Of a stretch of 64,000 bases of DNA, positions 9,251-18,255 are shown in pieces. A model generated the notes under the pieces. The model ran no database searches and was not told where the DNA came from. It saw nothing but the letters and a program-made list of their open reading frames with translations. Origin of the DNA: JAVBMJ01 sp031551275 (lineage in GTDB: Bacteria; Bacteroidota; Bacteroidia; Bacteroidales; Rikenellaceae); assembly GCA_031551275.1 (NCBI GenBank), contig JAVBNX010000007.1, positions 124,001-188,000 of the forward strand, written 5' to 3'. The translations under genes were made by a program, and so were the position numbers. Numbering within the stretch: position 1 is the first letter of the stretch; each line of letters opens with the position of its first letter.

Positions 9251-11283
9251 TACTCTTTGACGCGTTTGGCGCTCAGAATGAAATAGATAATAATCGAGGC
9301 GTACATGACGATCGAGAGGATCTCGGCGCCGGACGAGGCGAACCAGCCCTTGAGCATCCAGTCGGCGTCGAAGTACTTGATGATCGCGCTTACCACGCCC
9401 ATCAAAGCCCCGCCCGCGATAAAGCCCGAGGCAATCAGCGTGCCCCGCTCCTTGCGGCTGCGGTTCAAATCCTCGTTTTTGGAGCGCGTGGAGACCCACC
9501 AGCTGATCAGACCGCCCACCAGAAGGGGCGTGTTGAGCTCCAACGGGATGAACATACCCAGCGCGAAGGCCAGCGCGGGGATGCCCAGCATGGTCAGGAT
9601 CAGGGCCAGGATCGCGCCCGAAATGTAGAGCATCCAGGGGGTCGAGCCGCTCTCCATCAACGGTTTTATTACAGCAGCCATTGCGTTGGCCTGGGGTGCC
9701 ACCAGGGCACCCTCGCCCACAAAGCCGTAGGATTGGTTGAGGATCATCATTACCCCGGCGACCGTGGCGGCGGAGACGACCGTGCCCAGGAATTTCCAGC
9801 CCTGCTGTTTGGCGGGGGTCGTGCCCAGCCAGTAGCCGACTTTCAAGTCGGTGATAAAGCCCCCGGCCATCGAGAGGGCCGTGCAGACCACCCCGCCGAT
9901 GATCATGGCGGCGGTCATGCCCGAGGCGCCGCTCAGGCCCGCGCTGACCAGGATCAGGGAGCTGAGGATCAGGGTCATCAGGGTCATGCCCGAGACGGGG
10001 TTCGTGCCCACGATGGCGATCGCGTTGGCGGCTACGGTGGTAAACAGGAAGGAGATCACAAAGACGATGGCGATGGCGATCAGGGTGTGGACCCAGTTGT
10101 GGAGCACGCCGAACTGGAAGAAGCACAGGGTGGTCAGCAAAGCGGCCAGCAGGACTGTCAGGACCGTTTTCATCTTCAGGTCGCGGTCGGTGCGGGGGGC
10201 GGCTCCGGGGGTGGCGGAAGCTCCAACGGCGGCTCCGGTTGCTCCGGCGGTCCGGGCGGCGGGTTTTTTGCCGCCCAGCTCGCTTACGGCCAGGCCCAGG
10301 GCCTGTTTGATGATGCCCGAGGAGCGCACGATGCCGATCACGCCGGCCATGGCGATGCCTCCGATGCCGATGTGGCGGGCGTAATTTTTAAATATTTCTT
10401 CGGGGGACATGGCGGCCAGCAGCGTCTCCACGCCCGAGCCGACGGGCAGGGTCATGCCGCCCGAGAAGTGGCTCAGAAAGGGGATCAGCACGAAGTAGAC
10501 CGTGAAGGAGCCCGCGCAGATGATGGCCGCGTATTTCAGCCCCACGATGTAGCCCAGCCCCAGGATGGCCGCCCCCGTGTTGAGTTTGAAGACCATCTTG
10601 TACTTGTCGGCCAGCACCACGCCCCAGTGGGCGAAGCGGGTGGAGATCTCCTCGCTCCAGAAGCCGAAGGTGCTCACGCAGAAATCGTACAGGCCGCCGA
10701 TCAAACCGCTTACGGCCAGTAGTTTGGCCTGCCCGCCCTGCTTTTCGCCGCTGACCAGCACCTCGGCCGTGGCGGTCGCCTCGGGGAAGGGGAGCTTGCC
10801 GTGCATATCCTTGACGAAGTAGCGGCGGAAAGGGATCAACAGCACGATGCCCAAAACCCCGCCCAGGAGCGAGGAGAGGAAGATCTGCCAGAAGTGCGCC
10901 TCCAGGCCCAGGATGTACAAAGCGGGCAGGGTAAAGATCGCGCCCGCGACCACCACGCCCGAGCTGGCCCCGATGGACTGGATGATCACATTCTGGCCCA
11001 GCATGTTCTTTTTGCCCAGCATATTGCCCACGCCGACCGCGATGATGGCGATCGGGATGGCGGCCTCGAAGACCTGGCCCACCCTGAGCCCTAAGTAGGC
11101 GGCCGCGGCGGAGAAGACCACGGCCATCACGATGCCGAAGAGCACCGAGTAGAGGGTGGCCTCTTTGGGGGTCGATCCGGCGGGCATGATGGGGCGGTAG
11201 GTTTCGCCCTCTTTCAACGGGGTGTAGGCGTTGGCGGGCAGGGAGTCGGCCGCGGGGTCTTGTGCGGGGTTTTGCTGTTCCAT
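9250..11283 (-). CDS. OPT family oligopeptide transporter
   Basis: Inner-membrane symporter of 677 residues with about 14-16 hydrophobic segments. It starts with a short soluble N-terminus, then an ATLYSVLFGIVMAVVFSAAAAYLGLRVG segment and repeated small-residue helices typical of the OPT/YSL superfamily. An alanine/proline-rich loop of roughly 30 residues interrupts the middle. Peptide is the likely substrate given sdaA and pepT behind it; metal-chelate transport is the family alternative. The start is 3 bases from the methyltransferase stop. Confidence 0.9.
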   Translation of the reverse strand: MEQQNPAQDPAADSLPANAYTPLKEGETYRPIMPAGSTPKEATLYSVLFGIVMAVVFSAAAAYLGLRVGQVFEAAIPIAIIAVGVGNMLGKKNMLGQNVIIQSIGASSGVVVAGAIFTLPALYILGLEAHFWQIFLSSLLGGVLGIVLLIPFRRYFVKDMHGKLPFPEATATAEVLVSGEKQGGQAKLLAVSGLIGGLYDFCVSTFGFWSEEISTRFAHWGVVLADKYKMVFKLNTGAAILGLGYIVGLKYAAIICAGSFTVYFVLIPFLSHFSGGMTLPVGSGVETLLAAMSPEEIFKNYARHIGIGGIAMAGVIGIVRSSGIIKQALGLAVSELGGKKPAARTAGATGAAVGASATPGAAPRTDRDLKMKTVLTVLLAALLTTLCFFQFGVLHNWVHTLIAIAIVFVISFLFTTVAANAIAIVGTNPVSGMTLMTLILSSLILVSAGLSGASGMTAAMIIGGVVCTALSMAGGFITDLKVGYWLGTTPAKQQGWKFLGTVVSAATVAGVMMILNQSYGFVGEGALVAPQANAMAAVIKPLMESGSTPWMLYISGAILALILTMLGIPALAFALGMFIPLELNTPLLVGGLISWWVSTRSKNEDLNRSRKERGTLIASGFIAGGALMGVVSAIIKYFDADWMLKGWFASSGAEILSIVMYASIIIYFILSAKRVKE

Positions 11284-11286
11284 AGG

Positions 11287-12054
11287 TTAGTCTTTATATA
11301 CCTTGTAGATAATGTCTTGCGGACGCAGGGCGAAGATGCGCGCCTCGCCGGGGGCCAGTCGGGGGATGTAGTCGATCGACTCGACCCGGAAACCGGCTTT
11401 TTCCAGCCTTTCGGGGTAGTCGCGGCCGTAGTCGCGCTTGTGGTCGTACTGGCCGTAGGCGGCGCGGCGTTGGTCCGGGGTGGTCAAAGAAGGGTCCTCG
11501 TACGTGGTCTCGCGCTCGAAATTGACCGGAGAGAGCAGTACGCCCCAGCCGCCGGGCTTCAACACGCGGCGGATCTCGCGCATGGCCAGTGCGTCGTCGT
11601 CGACGTGCTCGAGGATGTGGTTGCAGATTACCACGTCGAACTCGTTGTCGAAGAAGGGGATCTTCTGGACGTCCATTTTGACCTTGGCCAGGGGCGATTC
11701 CAGGTCGGCGGTGACGTAGTTATCCTCCAGCAGATGCTCGAAGCGTTTGAGGAAGCACCACTCCGGGGCGATGTGTAAAAGGCGGGGGCGGGCGGTAAAG
11801 AAGTCGGTCTCCCGCAGCAGCCAGACCCACAGCAAGCGGTGGCGCTCCAGGGCCAGGCAACGCGGGCAGAGGGCGTTTTCGCGGGGTTCGCCGTAGCCGT
11901 AGGGCATGAATTTGCGGTAGTGGGAGCCGCAGACGGGGCACTTGACGCCCCGGCCCGTGTAGGCGAGGCCCACGATGGGGAGCACGATGTGCACTACCCG
12001 TTGGATGTATTTGCGGGGAACCTTATTAAGGACGAATTTGATGATTTTGCGCAT
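11287..12054 (-). CDS. SAM-dependent methyltransferase with N-terminal zinc ribbon
   Basis: 255 residues. A CPVC...CPRC zinc ribbon (about residues 39-67) precedes a class I methyltransferase core with FDVVICNHILEHVDDD and RVLKPGGWG motifs. The substrate is unknown. This ribbon-plus-methyltransferase type is often found near glycan genes, but here it is squeezed between xseB and the OPT transporter. Spacing to both neighbours is under 12 bases, so co-transcription is likely. Confidence 0.8.
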   Translation of the reverse strand: MRKIIKFVLNKVPRKYIQRVVHIVLPIVGLAYTGRGVKCPVCGSHYRKFMPYGYGEPRENALCPRCLALERHRLLWVWLLRETDFFTARPRLLHIAPEWCFLKRFEHLLEDNYVTADLESPLAKVKMDVQKIPFFDNEFDVVICNHILEHVDDDALAMREIRRVLKPGGWGVLLSPVNFERETTYEDPSLTTPDQRRAAYGQYDHKRDYGRDYPERLEKAGFRVESIDYIPRLAPGEARIFALRPQDIIYKVYKD

Positions 12055-12065
12055 GGGGCAAAGGG

Positions 12066-12266
12066 TTACCGGTCGGATTCGGGTTGTTCCAGCACCTTGA
12101 CGACCTCGCCCTCGACCTTGAGCAGCTTTTCGCGGCAGGCGTTCAGCAGCTCGGTGGCGCGCTTGACCTTCTCGACCAGGGTGTCCACGTCGAGTTGCTT
12201 TTGGTTGATGCTTTCCAGGATGGCCTCGATCTCGGCGACGGCCTGGGTGTAGGTTATCTCTTTCAT
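12066..12266 (-). CDS. xseB: Exodeoxyribonuclease VII small subunit
   Basis: A 66-residue helical hairpin subunit that binds the C-terminal helix of XseA and allows single-strand DNA exonuclease activity. It has the family pattern ITYTQAVAEIEAILE...LDVDTLVEKVKRATELL. Its start overlaps the xseA stop (TAATG), giving coupled stoichiometric synthesis. Confidence 0.93.
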   Translation of the reverse strand: MKEITYTQAVAEIEAILESINQKQLDVDTLVEKVKRATELLNACREKLLKVEGEVVKVLEQPESDR

Positions 12267-13564
12267 TATTCGATGATTGCGTTGGTGGTGCCCTTTGAGA
12301 GGGTAATGGTTATGGGGTCGCCCGGGTGGAGGGTCTTTGTGTCGCGGACGGCCTTGCCCTCCTTGCGCACGATGGAAAAGCCCAGGTCGAGGATGTGCTT
12401 CGGGTCGAGGTTCGATACCAGGGCGGCGGAGGCGGAGAGTTTTTCGCGCTCGCGGGTCAGGCGGTCGGCCGTCGAGGTGCGCAGGCGGTTGCTTAGATGG
12501 TCTATTTCAAGGGCCGCGCGGCTGAAACCGACGGCGGAGAGCGTCGACAGGGCGGAGGTCTGGCGCTCCAGAAGGGTTTTGGCGGCGGAGGCGGCTCGGG
12601 TGGCCGAGAGGTTAAGCCTCAGGGCCAGGTTTTGGATCGTGGAGCGCATCTCGGGGACGATCTCCCGCAGGCGTTGGTCCAACGCCAGTTGCAGGTCGTA
12701 GAGGCGGGCTTCGAAGTCGGCGGCCAGGGCAACCAGGTGGGCGGCCACGGCGGTCGGGGTCTTCAGCGACAAAGCGGCGACTAAATCGGCGACGCTCTGG
12801 TCTTTGTCGTGGCCGATCCCGGTCAGGACCGGCAGGGGGAATTGGGCGATGTGGCTGCACAACAGATAGGAGTCGAAGCAGCTCAGGTCGCTCTTCGATC
12901 CGCCGCCCCGGATGATGACCACCGCGTCGAAAAGCTCCTCCAGGGCGGCGATCCGGCCCAGGGCGTGGGTCAGGCTCTGCTCGGCCCCGTGGCCCTGGAC
13001 GGTGGCTTCGAACAGGGTCAACTGTATGCGGTAGGGGGAGGATTCGGTCTCGCGCACGAAGTCCTGGTAGCCAGCCGCCGTGGGCGAGGAGACCAGGGCC
13101 ACGCGCTGGATCACGTCGGGCAGGGGCAGCTCCCGGTTCATGTCGAAGATGCCCTCCTGTTGGAGTTGCAGGATGGTGCGGCGGCGCTCCATCTCCATCT
13201 CGCCCAGCGTGTAAGCGGGGTCTATATCGCTGATGACCAGGCTTAATCCGTAGAGTTCGTGGTAGCTGACCGAGGCCTTGACCAGCACCTTCATCCCGGC
13301 GGCCAGATCGCTGCCCGTCGTGCCCAGGAAGTGCATCGCAATGGCCTGGTAGGCGCTGCGCCAGATCACCGCGCGGGCCTGCGCCTTGGGCAGGTGGCTG
13401 CGCGGGTCGTTCTCGGTCAGCTCCAGATAGCAGTGGCCCGAGGGGTGGCGTTTCAATTCGCTGATCTCGGCCGTGACCCACCAATTTCCACGCACGGATG
13501 CCTCCAAACGCTCTTTGATAAGCGATTGGAGCGCAAATAATGACATGGGATCTGAGGCGGCCAT
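12266..13564 (-). CDS. xseA: Exodeoxyribonuclease VII large subunit
   Basis: Catalytic subunit of the bidirectional single-strand exonuclease. It has an N-terminal OB fold (WVTAEISELK...GHCYLEL), the central nuclease domain with RGGGSKSDL and the GIGHDKDQSVADLVA segment, and a C-terminal coiled coil. It has 432 residues from the start at 13564. An internal ATG at 13546 (MSLFALQ) is equally possible. A -7 box at 13591-13598 fits both and argues against the longer frame from 13603. Confidence 0.93.
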   Translation of the reverse strand: MAASDPMSLFALQSLIKERLEASVRGNWWVTAEISELKRHPSGHCYLELTENDPRSHLPKAQARAVIWRSAYQAIAMHFLGTTGSDLAAGMKVLVKASVSYHELYGLSLVISDIDPAYTLGEMEMERRRTILQLQQEGIFDMNRELPLPDVIQRVALVSSPTAAGYQDFVRETESSPYRIQLTLFEATVQGHGAEQSLTHALGRIAALEELFDAVVIIRGGGSKSDLSCFDSYLLCSHIAQFPLPVLTGIGHDKDQSVADLVAALSLKTPTAVAAHLVALAADFEARLYDLQLALDQRLREIVPEMRSTIQNLALRLNLSATRAASAAKTLLERQTSALSTLSAVGFSRAALEIDHLSNRLRTSTADRLTREREKLSASAALVSNLDPKHILDLGFSIVRKEGKAVRDTKTLHPGDPITITLSKGTTNAIIE

Positions 13565-13590
13565 CTGCGGGGTTTGTCGTGAATTTTTCA

Positions 13591-13598
13591 CAAATTTA
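13591..13598 (-). promoter_or_regulatory. -7 box upstream of xseA
   Basis: On the minus strand this reads TAAATTTG (TAnnTTTG). It would drive the xseA-xseB-methyltransferase-OPT-sdaA-pepT directon. No good -33 element was found. Confidence 0.5.
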
Positions 13599-13617
13599 AG
13601 CAATCCGGGCGAGATTA

Positions 13618-13649
13618 TTTGGTAGTTCGGAAAATTTAGCCTATTTTTG
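13618..13649 (+). promoter_or_regulatory. Promoter of the PerR/Fur gene (-33 TTTG, -7 TATTTTTG)
   Basis: TTTG at 13618-13621 and TATTTTTG at 13642-13649 are separated by 20 bases, an excellent match to the Bacteroidota sigma-70 promoter. The start codon is at 13664. Confidence 0.75.
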
Positions 13650-13650
13650 T

Positions 13651-13674
13651 AATAATTCCAAAAATGGAATCATT
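13651..13674 (+). promoter_or_regulatory. Inverted repeat over the PerR/Fur start codon, candidate autoregulatory operator
   Basis: Arms aataattcca and tggaatcatt match at 9 of 10 positions around an AAAA spacer. The repeat begins right after the -7 box and covers the ATG, an ideal place for a repressor to block its own transcription start. Confidence 0.5.
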
Positions 13675-14104
13675 CAAGTTGAAAGAGACGATCAATATAG
13701 CGGAGTATTTGCGGGGGTATGGGCTGCGTCCCTCACCCCAGAGGATCGGGGTTATGCAATACCTGATCGATCACCCGATTCACCCGACGGTCGAGACGAT
13801 CTACGAGTCACTATCACCCCATTATCCGACCCTCTCGCGGACGACGGTTTACAATACCCTCGCAACTCTTCGCTCCGCCGGCGCCATCCTGGAATTGAGC
13901 CTGGACAAGGCCACGTCGCATTACGACGGGTGCATCAAGCCCCACGCCCACTTTTTCTGCACACGATGCGGCAAGGTGGAGGACATCTGGTTTGAAGAAG
14001 GCGATTTTATCGAGCGGTACAAGCCCCAGGGGGCGCAAGTCGAAGCTGCAGAGCTGAGCTACCGGGGGGTGTGTGAGGCGTGCCAAAAAATTGATATTCA
14101 ATAA
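13664..14104 (+). CDS. Fur family transcriptional regulator, probably PerR type
   Basis: 146-residue metal-dependent repressor. An N-terminal winged helix (LRPSPQRIGVMQYL, then LSRTTVYNTLATLR) is followed by the dimerization domain with a Cys4 structural zinc site (FFCTRCGK and GVCEACQK) and the His-rich HYDG...HAHFF metal segment. The neighbour 28 bases downstream is rubrerythrin, a peroxide-reducing protein. This favours peroxide sensing (PerR) over iron sensing (Fur). It has a near-consensus promoter, and an inverted repeat overlaps its start codon. Confidence 0.88.
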   Translation: MESFKLKETINIAEYLRGYGLRPSPQRIGVMQYLIDHPIHPTVETIYESLSPHYPTLSRTTVYNTLATLRSAGAILELSLDKATSHYDGCIKPHAHFFCTRCGKVEDIWFEEGDFIERYKPQGAQVEAAELSYRGVCEACQKIDIQ

Positions 14105-14132
14105 CATCATTCATAACTAAAAACCCAAAATC

Positions 14133-14681
14133 ATGAAAAAATTTCGTTGTTTAGTTTGCGGCTATATCCATCAAGGCGATTCCGCTCCCGAGGTGTGCCC
14201 CATCTGCAAGGCTCCCAAATCGAAGTTCGAAGAGATCGTCGAAAGCGCGCAGGGCCTCTCGTGGGCCGACGAGCACAGGATCGGCGTGGCCAAAGGCGTG
14301 GACCAGATGGTGCTGGACGGTTTGAGGGCCCACTTTACCGGCGAGTGCACCGAGGTGGGGATGTACCTGGCCATGAGCCGCCAGGCCGATCGCGAGGGCT
14401 ATCCTGAGGTGGCCGAGGCCTACAAGCGCATCGCCTGGGAAGAGGCCGAGCACGCCGCCAAGTTCGCCGAGCTGCTGGGCGAGGTGGTCTGGGACACCAA
14501 GACCAACCTGCGTATGCGCATGGAGGCCGAGAGCGGGGCTTGCGACGACAAAAAACGCATCGCCACCCGTGCCAAAGAGTTGAACCTCGACGCCATCCAC
14601 GATACCGTGCACGAAATGTGCAAGGACGAGGCGCGCCACGGACAGGTGTTCGAGGGGCTGTACAAACGCCTCTTCTCGTAG
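14133..14681 (+). CDS. Rubrerythrin, N-terminal-rubredoxin type
   Basis: Non-heme diiron peroxidase that reduces hydrogen peroxide in anaerobes. It has 182 residues. A rubredoxin-like Fe(Cys)4 domain (CLVCGY...CPICKAP) comes first, followed by the ferritin-like diiron domain with EAEHAAKF and EARHGQVFE as metal-binding helices. This is the reverse of the classic domain order ('reverse rubrerythrin'). It follows the PerR-like gene and ends at the terminator at 14722-14751. Confidence 0.93.
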   Translation: MKKFRCLVCGYIHQGDSAPEVCPICKAPKSKFEEIVESAQGLSWADEHRIGVAKGVDQMVLDGLRAHFTGECTEVGMYLAMSRQADREGYPEVAEAYKRIAWEEAEHAAKFAELLGEVVWDTKTNLRMRMEAESGACDDKKRIATRAKELNLDAIHDTVHEMCKDEARHGQVFEGLYKRLFS

Positions 14682-14721
14682 GCTGTCTATTGAAAATATA
14701 CGATTAAATAAAGACGTTTGG

Positions 14722-14751
14722 AAAGCCTGTCCCAAAAAGGACAGGCTTTTT
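14722..14751. terminator. Bidirectional rho-independent terminator
   Basis: A perfect 11-bp stem, aaagcctgtcc / ggacaggcttt, has a short loop and a T run. It lies between rubrerythrin (plus) and the sulfatase end (minus) and serves both. Confidence 0.85.
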
Positions 14752-14756
14752 GTCTG

Positions 14757-16190
14757 TTATTTTCCGCCCTTGGTAAGGAGATTCGGGCTTTGCTGCAAGC
14801 CCCTCGCGTCCATCCACTTTTTCAGTTCGGAGGCCAGGCGGTCGCGGGTCGACTGGTGGGCGGGGTCGTAGGCCAGGTTGCGGGTCTCACCCGGGTCGGT
14901 TTGCAGGTCGACCAAAAGTTGGTTGACTTCGGGGCCGTCGTACAGGGCGTACTTGTAGCGGTCGTCCTGGATCATAAAGCCCTGGATGCTCTCGGTAACC
15001 AGGTAGGGGCGTTTTTGCTGCTCGCCTTTGCCGGTCAGCGTGGGTTTGAGCGAGATGCCAGTCAGGCCCTGGGGGGGCGTCACGCCGGCCAGGTCACACA
15101 GGGTCGGGAAGAGGTCCTGGCCGTTGCAGACCAGGGAGTTGTCGTCGACCACGCCCTTTTTGATCCCTGGGCCGGAAAAGATGAAGGGGATGCGGGTGGA
15201 CGGGTCGTAGAAGCGGCTTTTCATTACCAGGCCGTGCTCGCCGTTCATCTCGCCGTGGTCGGAGGTAAAGACGATGATCGTGTTGTCCTTCAACGGCGAG
15301 GACTCCAGGGCTTTGAGCACCACGGCGATCTCGCTGTCCGCCGTCTCGGTCAGGCGGTGGTAGCACCAACTGTAAAAGCCATACCGCTCGGGCGGCACAC
15401 CCTTCTGCGGGGCGTCCTGCTCCGGCATGGGTTCCGCGGGGGCGAAATTGGCGGGCAGGGGCGGGGTTTGGCTGCGGTAGAGAGCCTCCGGCATGGCGTT
15501 CTGCTGCCGGCGGATGGCTTTGACGCTCTCCCACTCCCCCTCGGGGACTCTCGGCGGGCGGGTGGCCTCGGTGCCGGTGCTGCCGAACAGGTAGCAGATG
15601 TCGTGGGGGTTGATCAGCGAGAGGAACATGAAGAAGGGCTGGTCCGAATCGCCCTGTTTGGCGATCCAGTCGGCGGCCGCCTGCGCGCCCTCCATGCGGT
15701 CGTCGGGGGAGAGCATGGTAAAGCCCAGTTCCTTGTCCATGCGCTCGGCGGGCTTGTACCTTCCCCCGCCGGGGATGTGCACCTTGCCGACGTATTGGGT
15801 TTGGTAGCCCGCGGCGCGGAAGACCCTGCCCAGGGTGCCCTGTTCGTAGATGTCGGCCAGTTTTTCCTGGTCGAAGGGGGCGGTATTGAACCTCAGACCC
15901 ACCTCGGAGCCGTAATGTCCCGTCATCAAAGCGAAGCGCGAGGGGACCGAGACCGGGTTGACGCAATAGGCGCGGTCGAAGCGGTAGCCGCTTTGGGCGA
16001 TCGCGTCCATCGCGGGGGTGCGGAGCCAGGGATTGCCCGTGCAGGAGAGCATCTTCCAGCTCTGCTGGTCGGTCATGATGTACAGGATGTTGGGTTTGGC
16101 GTCAGCCTTGGGTTTGGCTGCCTGCACAACTTGTCCGCCCCAACTGCACGCCAGCAGGGTCGATGCGCCGATTGCGCCGAGGGTTTTCAT
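14757..16190 (-). CDS. Ser-type S1 family sulfatase
   Basis: 477-residue exported sulfatase that hydrolyses a sulfate ester, probably on a PUL glycan. The formylglycine site is SVPSR (in NPVSVPSRFALMTG), with serine as the modified residue, so it needs an anaerobic sulfatase-maturating enzyme, not seen here. The metal-binding DQQ near the N-terminus (YIMTDQQ) and FTSDHGE are present. The N-terminus has a lipobox-like LLAC at 12-15, so it may be a lipoprotein. It is the last gene of the SusC operon, 7 bases after the GHL15-like gene. Confidence 0.92.
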   Translation of the reverse strand: MKTLGAIGASTLLACSWGGQVVQAAKPKADAKPNILYIMTDQQSWKMLSCTGNPWLRTPAMDAIAQSGYRFDRAYCVNPVSVPSRFALMTGHYGSEVGLRFNTAPFDQEKLADIYEQGTLGRVFRAAGYQTQYVGKVHIPGGGRYKPAERMDKELGFTMLSPDDRMEGAQAAADWIAKQGDSDQPFFMFLSLINPHDICYLFGSTGTEATRPPRVPEGEWESVKAIRRQQNAMPEALYRSQTPPLPANFAPAEPMPEQDAPQKGVPPERYGFYSWCYHRLTETADSEIAVVLKALESSPLKDNTIIVFTSDHGEMNGEHGLVMKSRFYDPSTRIPFIFSGPGIKKGVVDDNSLVCNGQDLFPTLCDLAGVTPPQGLTGISLKPTLTGKGEQQKRPYLVTESIQGFMIQDDRYKYALYDGPEVNQLLVDLQTDPGETRNLAYDPAHQSTRDRLASELKKWMDARGLQQSPNLLTKGGK

Positions 16191-16197
16191 AGGAGTG

Positions 16198-18237
16198 TTA
16201 TTTCTTTACCAAAAAGATTGCGTCTTTGCGGCCTAAAGTTAAGGTGGCGCCTACGTCCGATCCGTCGTTCAGCACCGGATCGCTCCAGGCGTTGGGGGTG
16301 GCCTGCAGGCGGCGGAACTTCATGCCGGGGAACAAAGCGGCCATGTCGAAGGTGTAGGGCGAGTGGTCGGTGTTGACCAGCACGGCCCCGTTGTCGAACT
16401 CGCGGACCTGGGCGGCCGGGGAGTTGTAGCACTTCAGGTCGTGGATTGCGGCGGGGGCGGAGCCCTCCAGGGAGATGGTCAGGGTTACCGTCGCGGGGGG
16501 TGCGCCGTCATCGAAATTGCTCCGCGCGAAGGCGAAGTTCCAAGGGGTCGGCGTGGGGTCGATGTAGGCCTCCAGGTTGGTCAGGGCGGGGGTGGCGCGC
16601 GTCTTGACGCCGATGTTGACCGACATCATGCGGGGGTAGAAGCTGGGTGTGCCCTTCATGCCCTCGGCCGAGGCTGTCACGCAGACGAACAGTTGGCCGT
16701 TGTAGGGCACGCCCGTGATCGTGAAGGTGCGGTTGCCGTTGGGGGCGACCTTTTCGGTCATGCGGCCCTTCCAGTCGGGGGTCACGTCGGTTCCCGACGC
16801 GCCTAATTCCCGGGTCTCGCCTACCGGCATACCCAGCCAGTTGGTTTTGTTGTCGCGGCCCATGACCAGCTCGTCCCAGACGGTGGCGGCGGTGCTGTTG
16901 TCGCGCGGGTCGCGTTGGTGGGCGAAGTAAAGCGTGCCCAGAAGGCAGCTCGCAGCGATGCCCACCCGCAACTCACGGGGCGTCCACTCCTCCTCGACCG
17001 AGGGCTCGATGCGTCCGGCAATCAGCGACATACTGGGTTCGGCGGAGTGCTTGGTCCAGTACTCGACCTTGTTGTAACGGCTGTACCAGCCCAGCAAATC
17101 GAACTGGCGGTTGACCGGGAAGCCCTCGCTCTCGATGCCGTTCAAAATGCCGAAGGCGCGCTGGCCCAGGTCGGCCAGGATGAGTTTGTTCTTGGGCATG
17201 CGGTCGCGCAGCTTTTGGAGGTAGTCCACCTCGCCCAGGCCGTACTGGTTCAGGCCGTTCACGTAGGCGTCGTTGGCCACGCCCGAGCCGTTGTAGTCGA
17301 TGCCCACGCCGTTCTTGGCGTAGTCGTAGGCGGGACGGTAATAGTCGAAGAAGGCGTCGAACTCGATCCCGTCGAAAAAGTCGACCACCCCGCCCGGATC
17401 GAACAGCGAGGCGAGCTGCTCGGCCAGCACATCGCCGCAAAGCCTGCCCTGCGGGTCTTTGGGGGCGTGCAGCGAGAGGTTGTATTCCCACAGCAGGTAG
17501 GGGTGCTGCCTGGAGTAGGGACCGTCCGCGTAGTGGGCGGCGATGTAGGTCTTGCCCGAGTCGAAATCGAGGGCCCTGGTGCCGTACTTGCCCCGCTCGA
17601 GGGTAATCGTGCCGGCCGCCTTGTCGATGGCGATGACCGTGGCCTGTTCGGCGTAGGTCCAGTCGGGTTTGCCCTTGACCAGGCGCGCGATGCAGACGTC
17701 CGATCCGCAATTGGCGAAGCGGCCCTCGGTCAGGGTAAATTTCTGCAACTCGTCGACCTTGACCACCGATTTGGTCTCCTTCGAACTCAGGGCCGTGCGG
17801 GCGACCGCACCCTCGTAGTAGAGCCAGTGGCCCGCGAAGAAGGGCTCGGTCATGAACTGGGGGATCCGCGAGGTGCCGTTGAAATGGAGTAGCAGCAGCT
17901 TGTCGGGGTACTTCTGCTTGTAGTCGCGGAAGTAGTCGAGCTTGGTGCGACCGTTCTTGTCGGGCTTGTCGTGGGAGTAGATCTCCTCGGTAAGCACTTT
18001 GCCGTAGATGCCGTTCAACTGGCTGAACGCATCCATCCATTTGTCGTAGCCGAAGTGGTCGTTGGCGGCCGTGGACTCCGAGATGCGGAAGAATCCGGCG
18101 CGCGGGTAACCCAGGGTCAGGATCGTGGGGGTCTGCTGTTTGGGCTGCTCCGGGGCGGCCTCGGAGAGCTTCTGGGAGCAGGCGAGGCTCGTCCCCAGAA
18201 GGGTCATGGCGGTGGTGGATATGAGGAATTTTTTCAT
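16198..18237 (-). CDS. Lipoprotein with putative glycoside-hydrolase-like TIM barrel (GHL15-like)
   Basis: 679 residues with a lipoprotein signal (TSLAC). The middle contains a barrel-like region with HFNGTSRIPQF and DFFDGIEFDAFFDYY (about residues 290-305), followed by a LILADLGQR segment. This pattern resembles the putative hydrolase family GHL15, with D and E in FDGIEFDAF as candidate catalytic residues. An all-beta C-terminal part of about 200 residues follows. The assignment is tentative. It sits in the SusC/D operon between the GLUG surface protein and a sulfatase, which supports a carbohydrate role. Confidence 0.6.
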   Translation of the reverse strand: MKKFLISTTAMTLLGTSLACSQKLSEAAPEQPKQQTPTILTLGYPRAGFFRISESTAANDHFGYDKWMDAFSQLNGIYGKVLTEEIYSHDKPDKNGRTKLDYFRDYKQKYPDKLLLLHFNGTSRIPQFMTEPFFAGHWLYYEGAVARTALSSKETKSVVKVDELQKFTLTEGRFANCGSDVCIARLVKGKPDWTYAEQATVIAIDKAAGTITLERGKYGTRALDFDSGKTYIAAHYADGPYSRQHPYLLWEYNLSLHAPKDPQGRLCGDVLAEQLASLFDPGGVVDFFDGIEFDAFFDYYRPAYDYAKNGVGIDYNGSGVANDAYVNGLNQYGLGEVDYLQKLRDRMPKNKLILADLGQRAFGILNGIESEGFPVNRQFDLLGWYSRYNKVEYWTKHSAEPSMSLIAGRIEPSVEEEWTPRELRVGIAASCLLGTLYFAHQRDPRDNSTAATVWDELVMGRDNKTNWLGMPVGETRELGASGTDVTPDWKGRMTEKVAPNGNRTFTITGVPYNGQLFVCVTASAEGMKGTPSFYPRMMSVNIGVKTRATPALTNLEAYIDPTPTPWNFAFARSNFDDGAPPATVTLTISLEGSAPAAIHDLKCYNSPAAQVREFDNGAVLVNTDHSPYTFDMAALFPGMKFRRLQATPNAWSDPVLNDGSDVGATLTLGRKDAIFLVKK

Positions 18238-18255
18238 TGTCGCCGTTGCAAAGGG

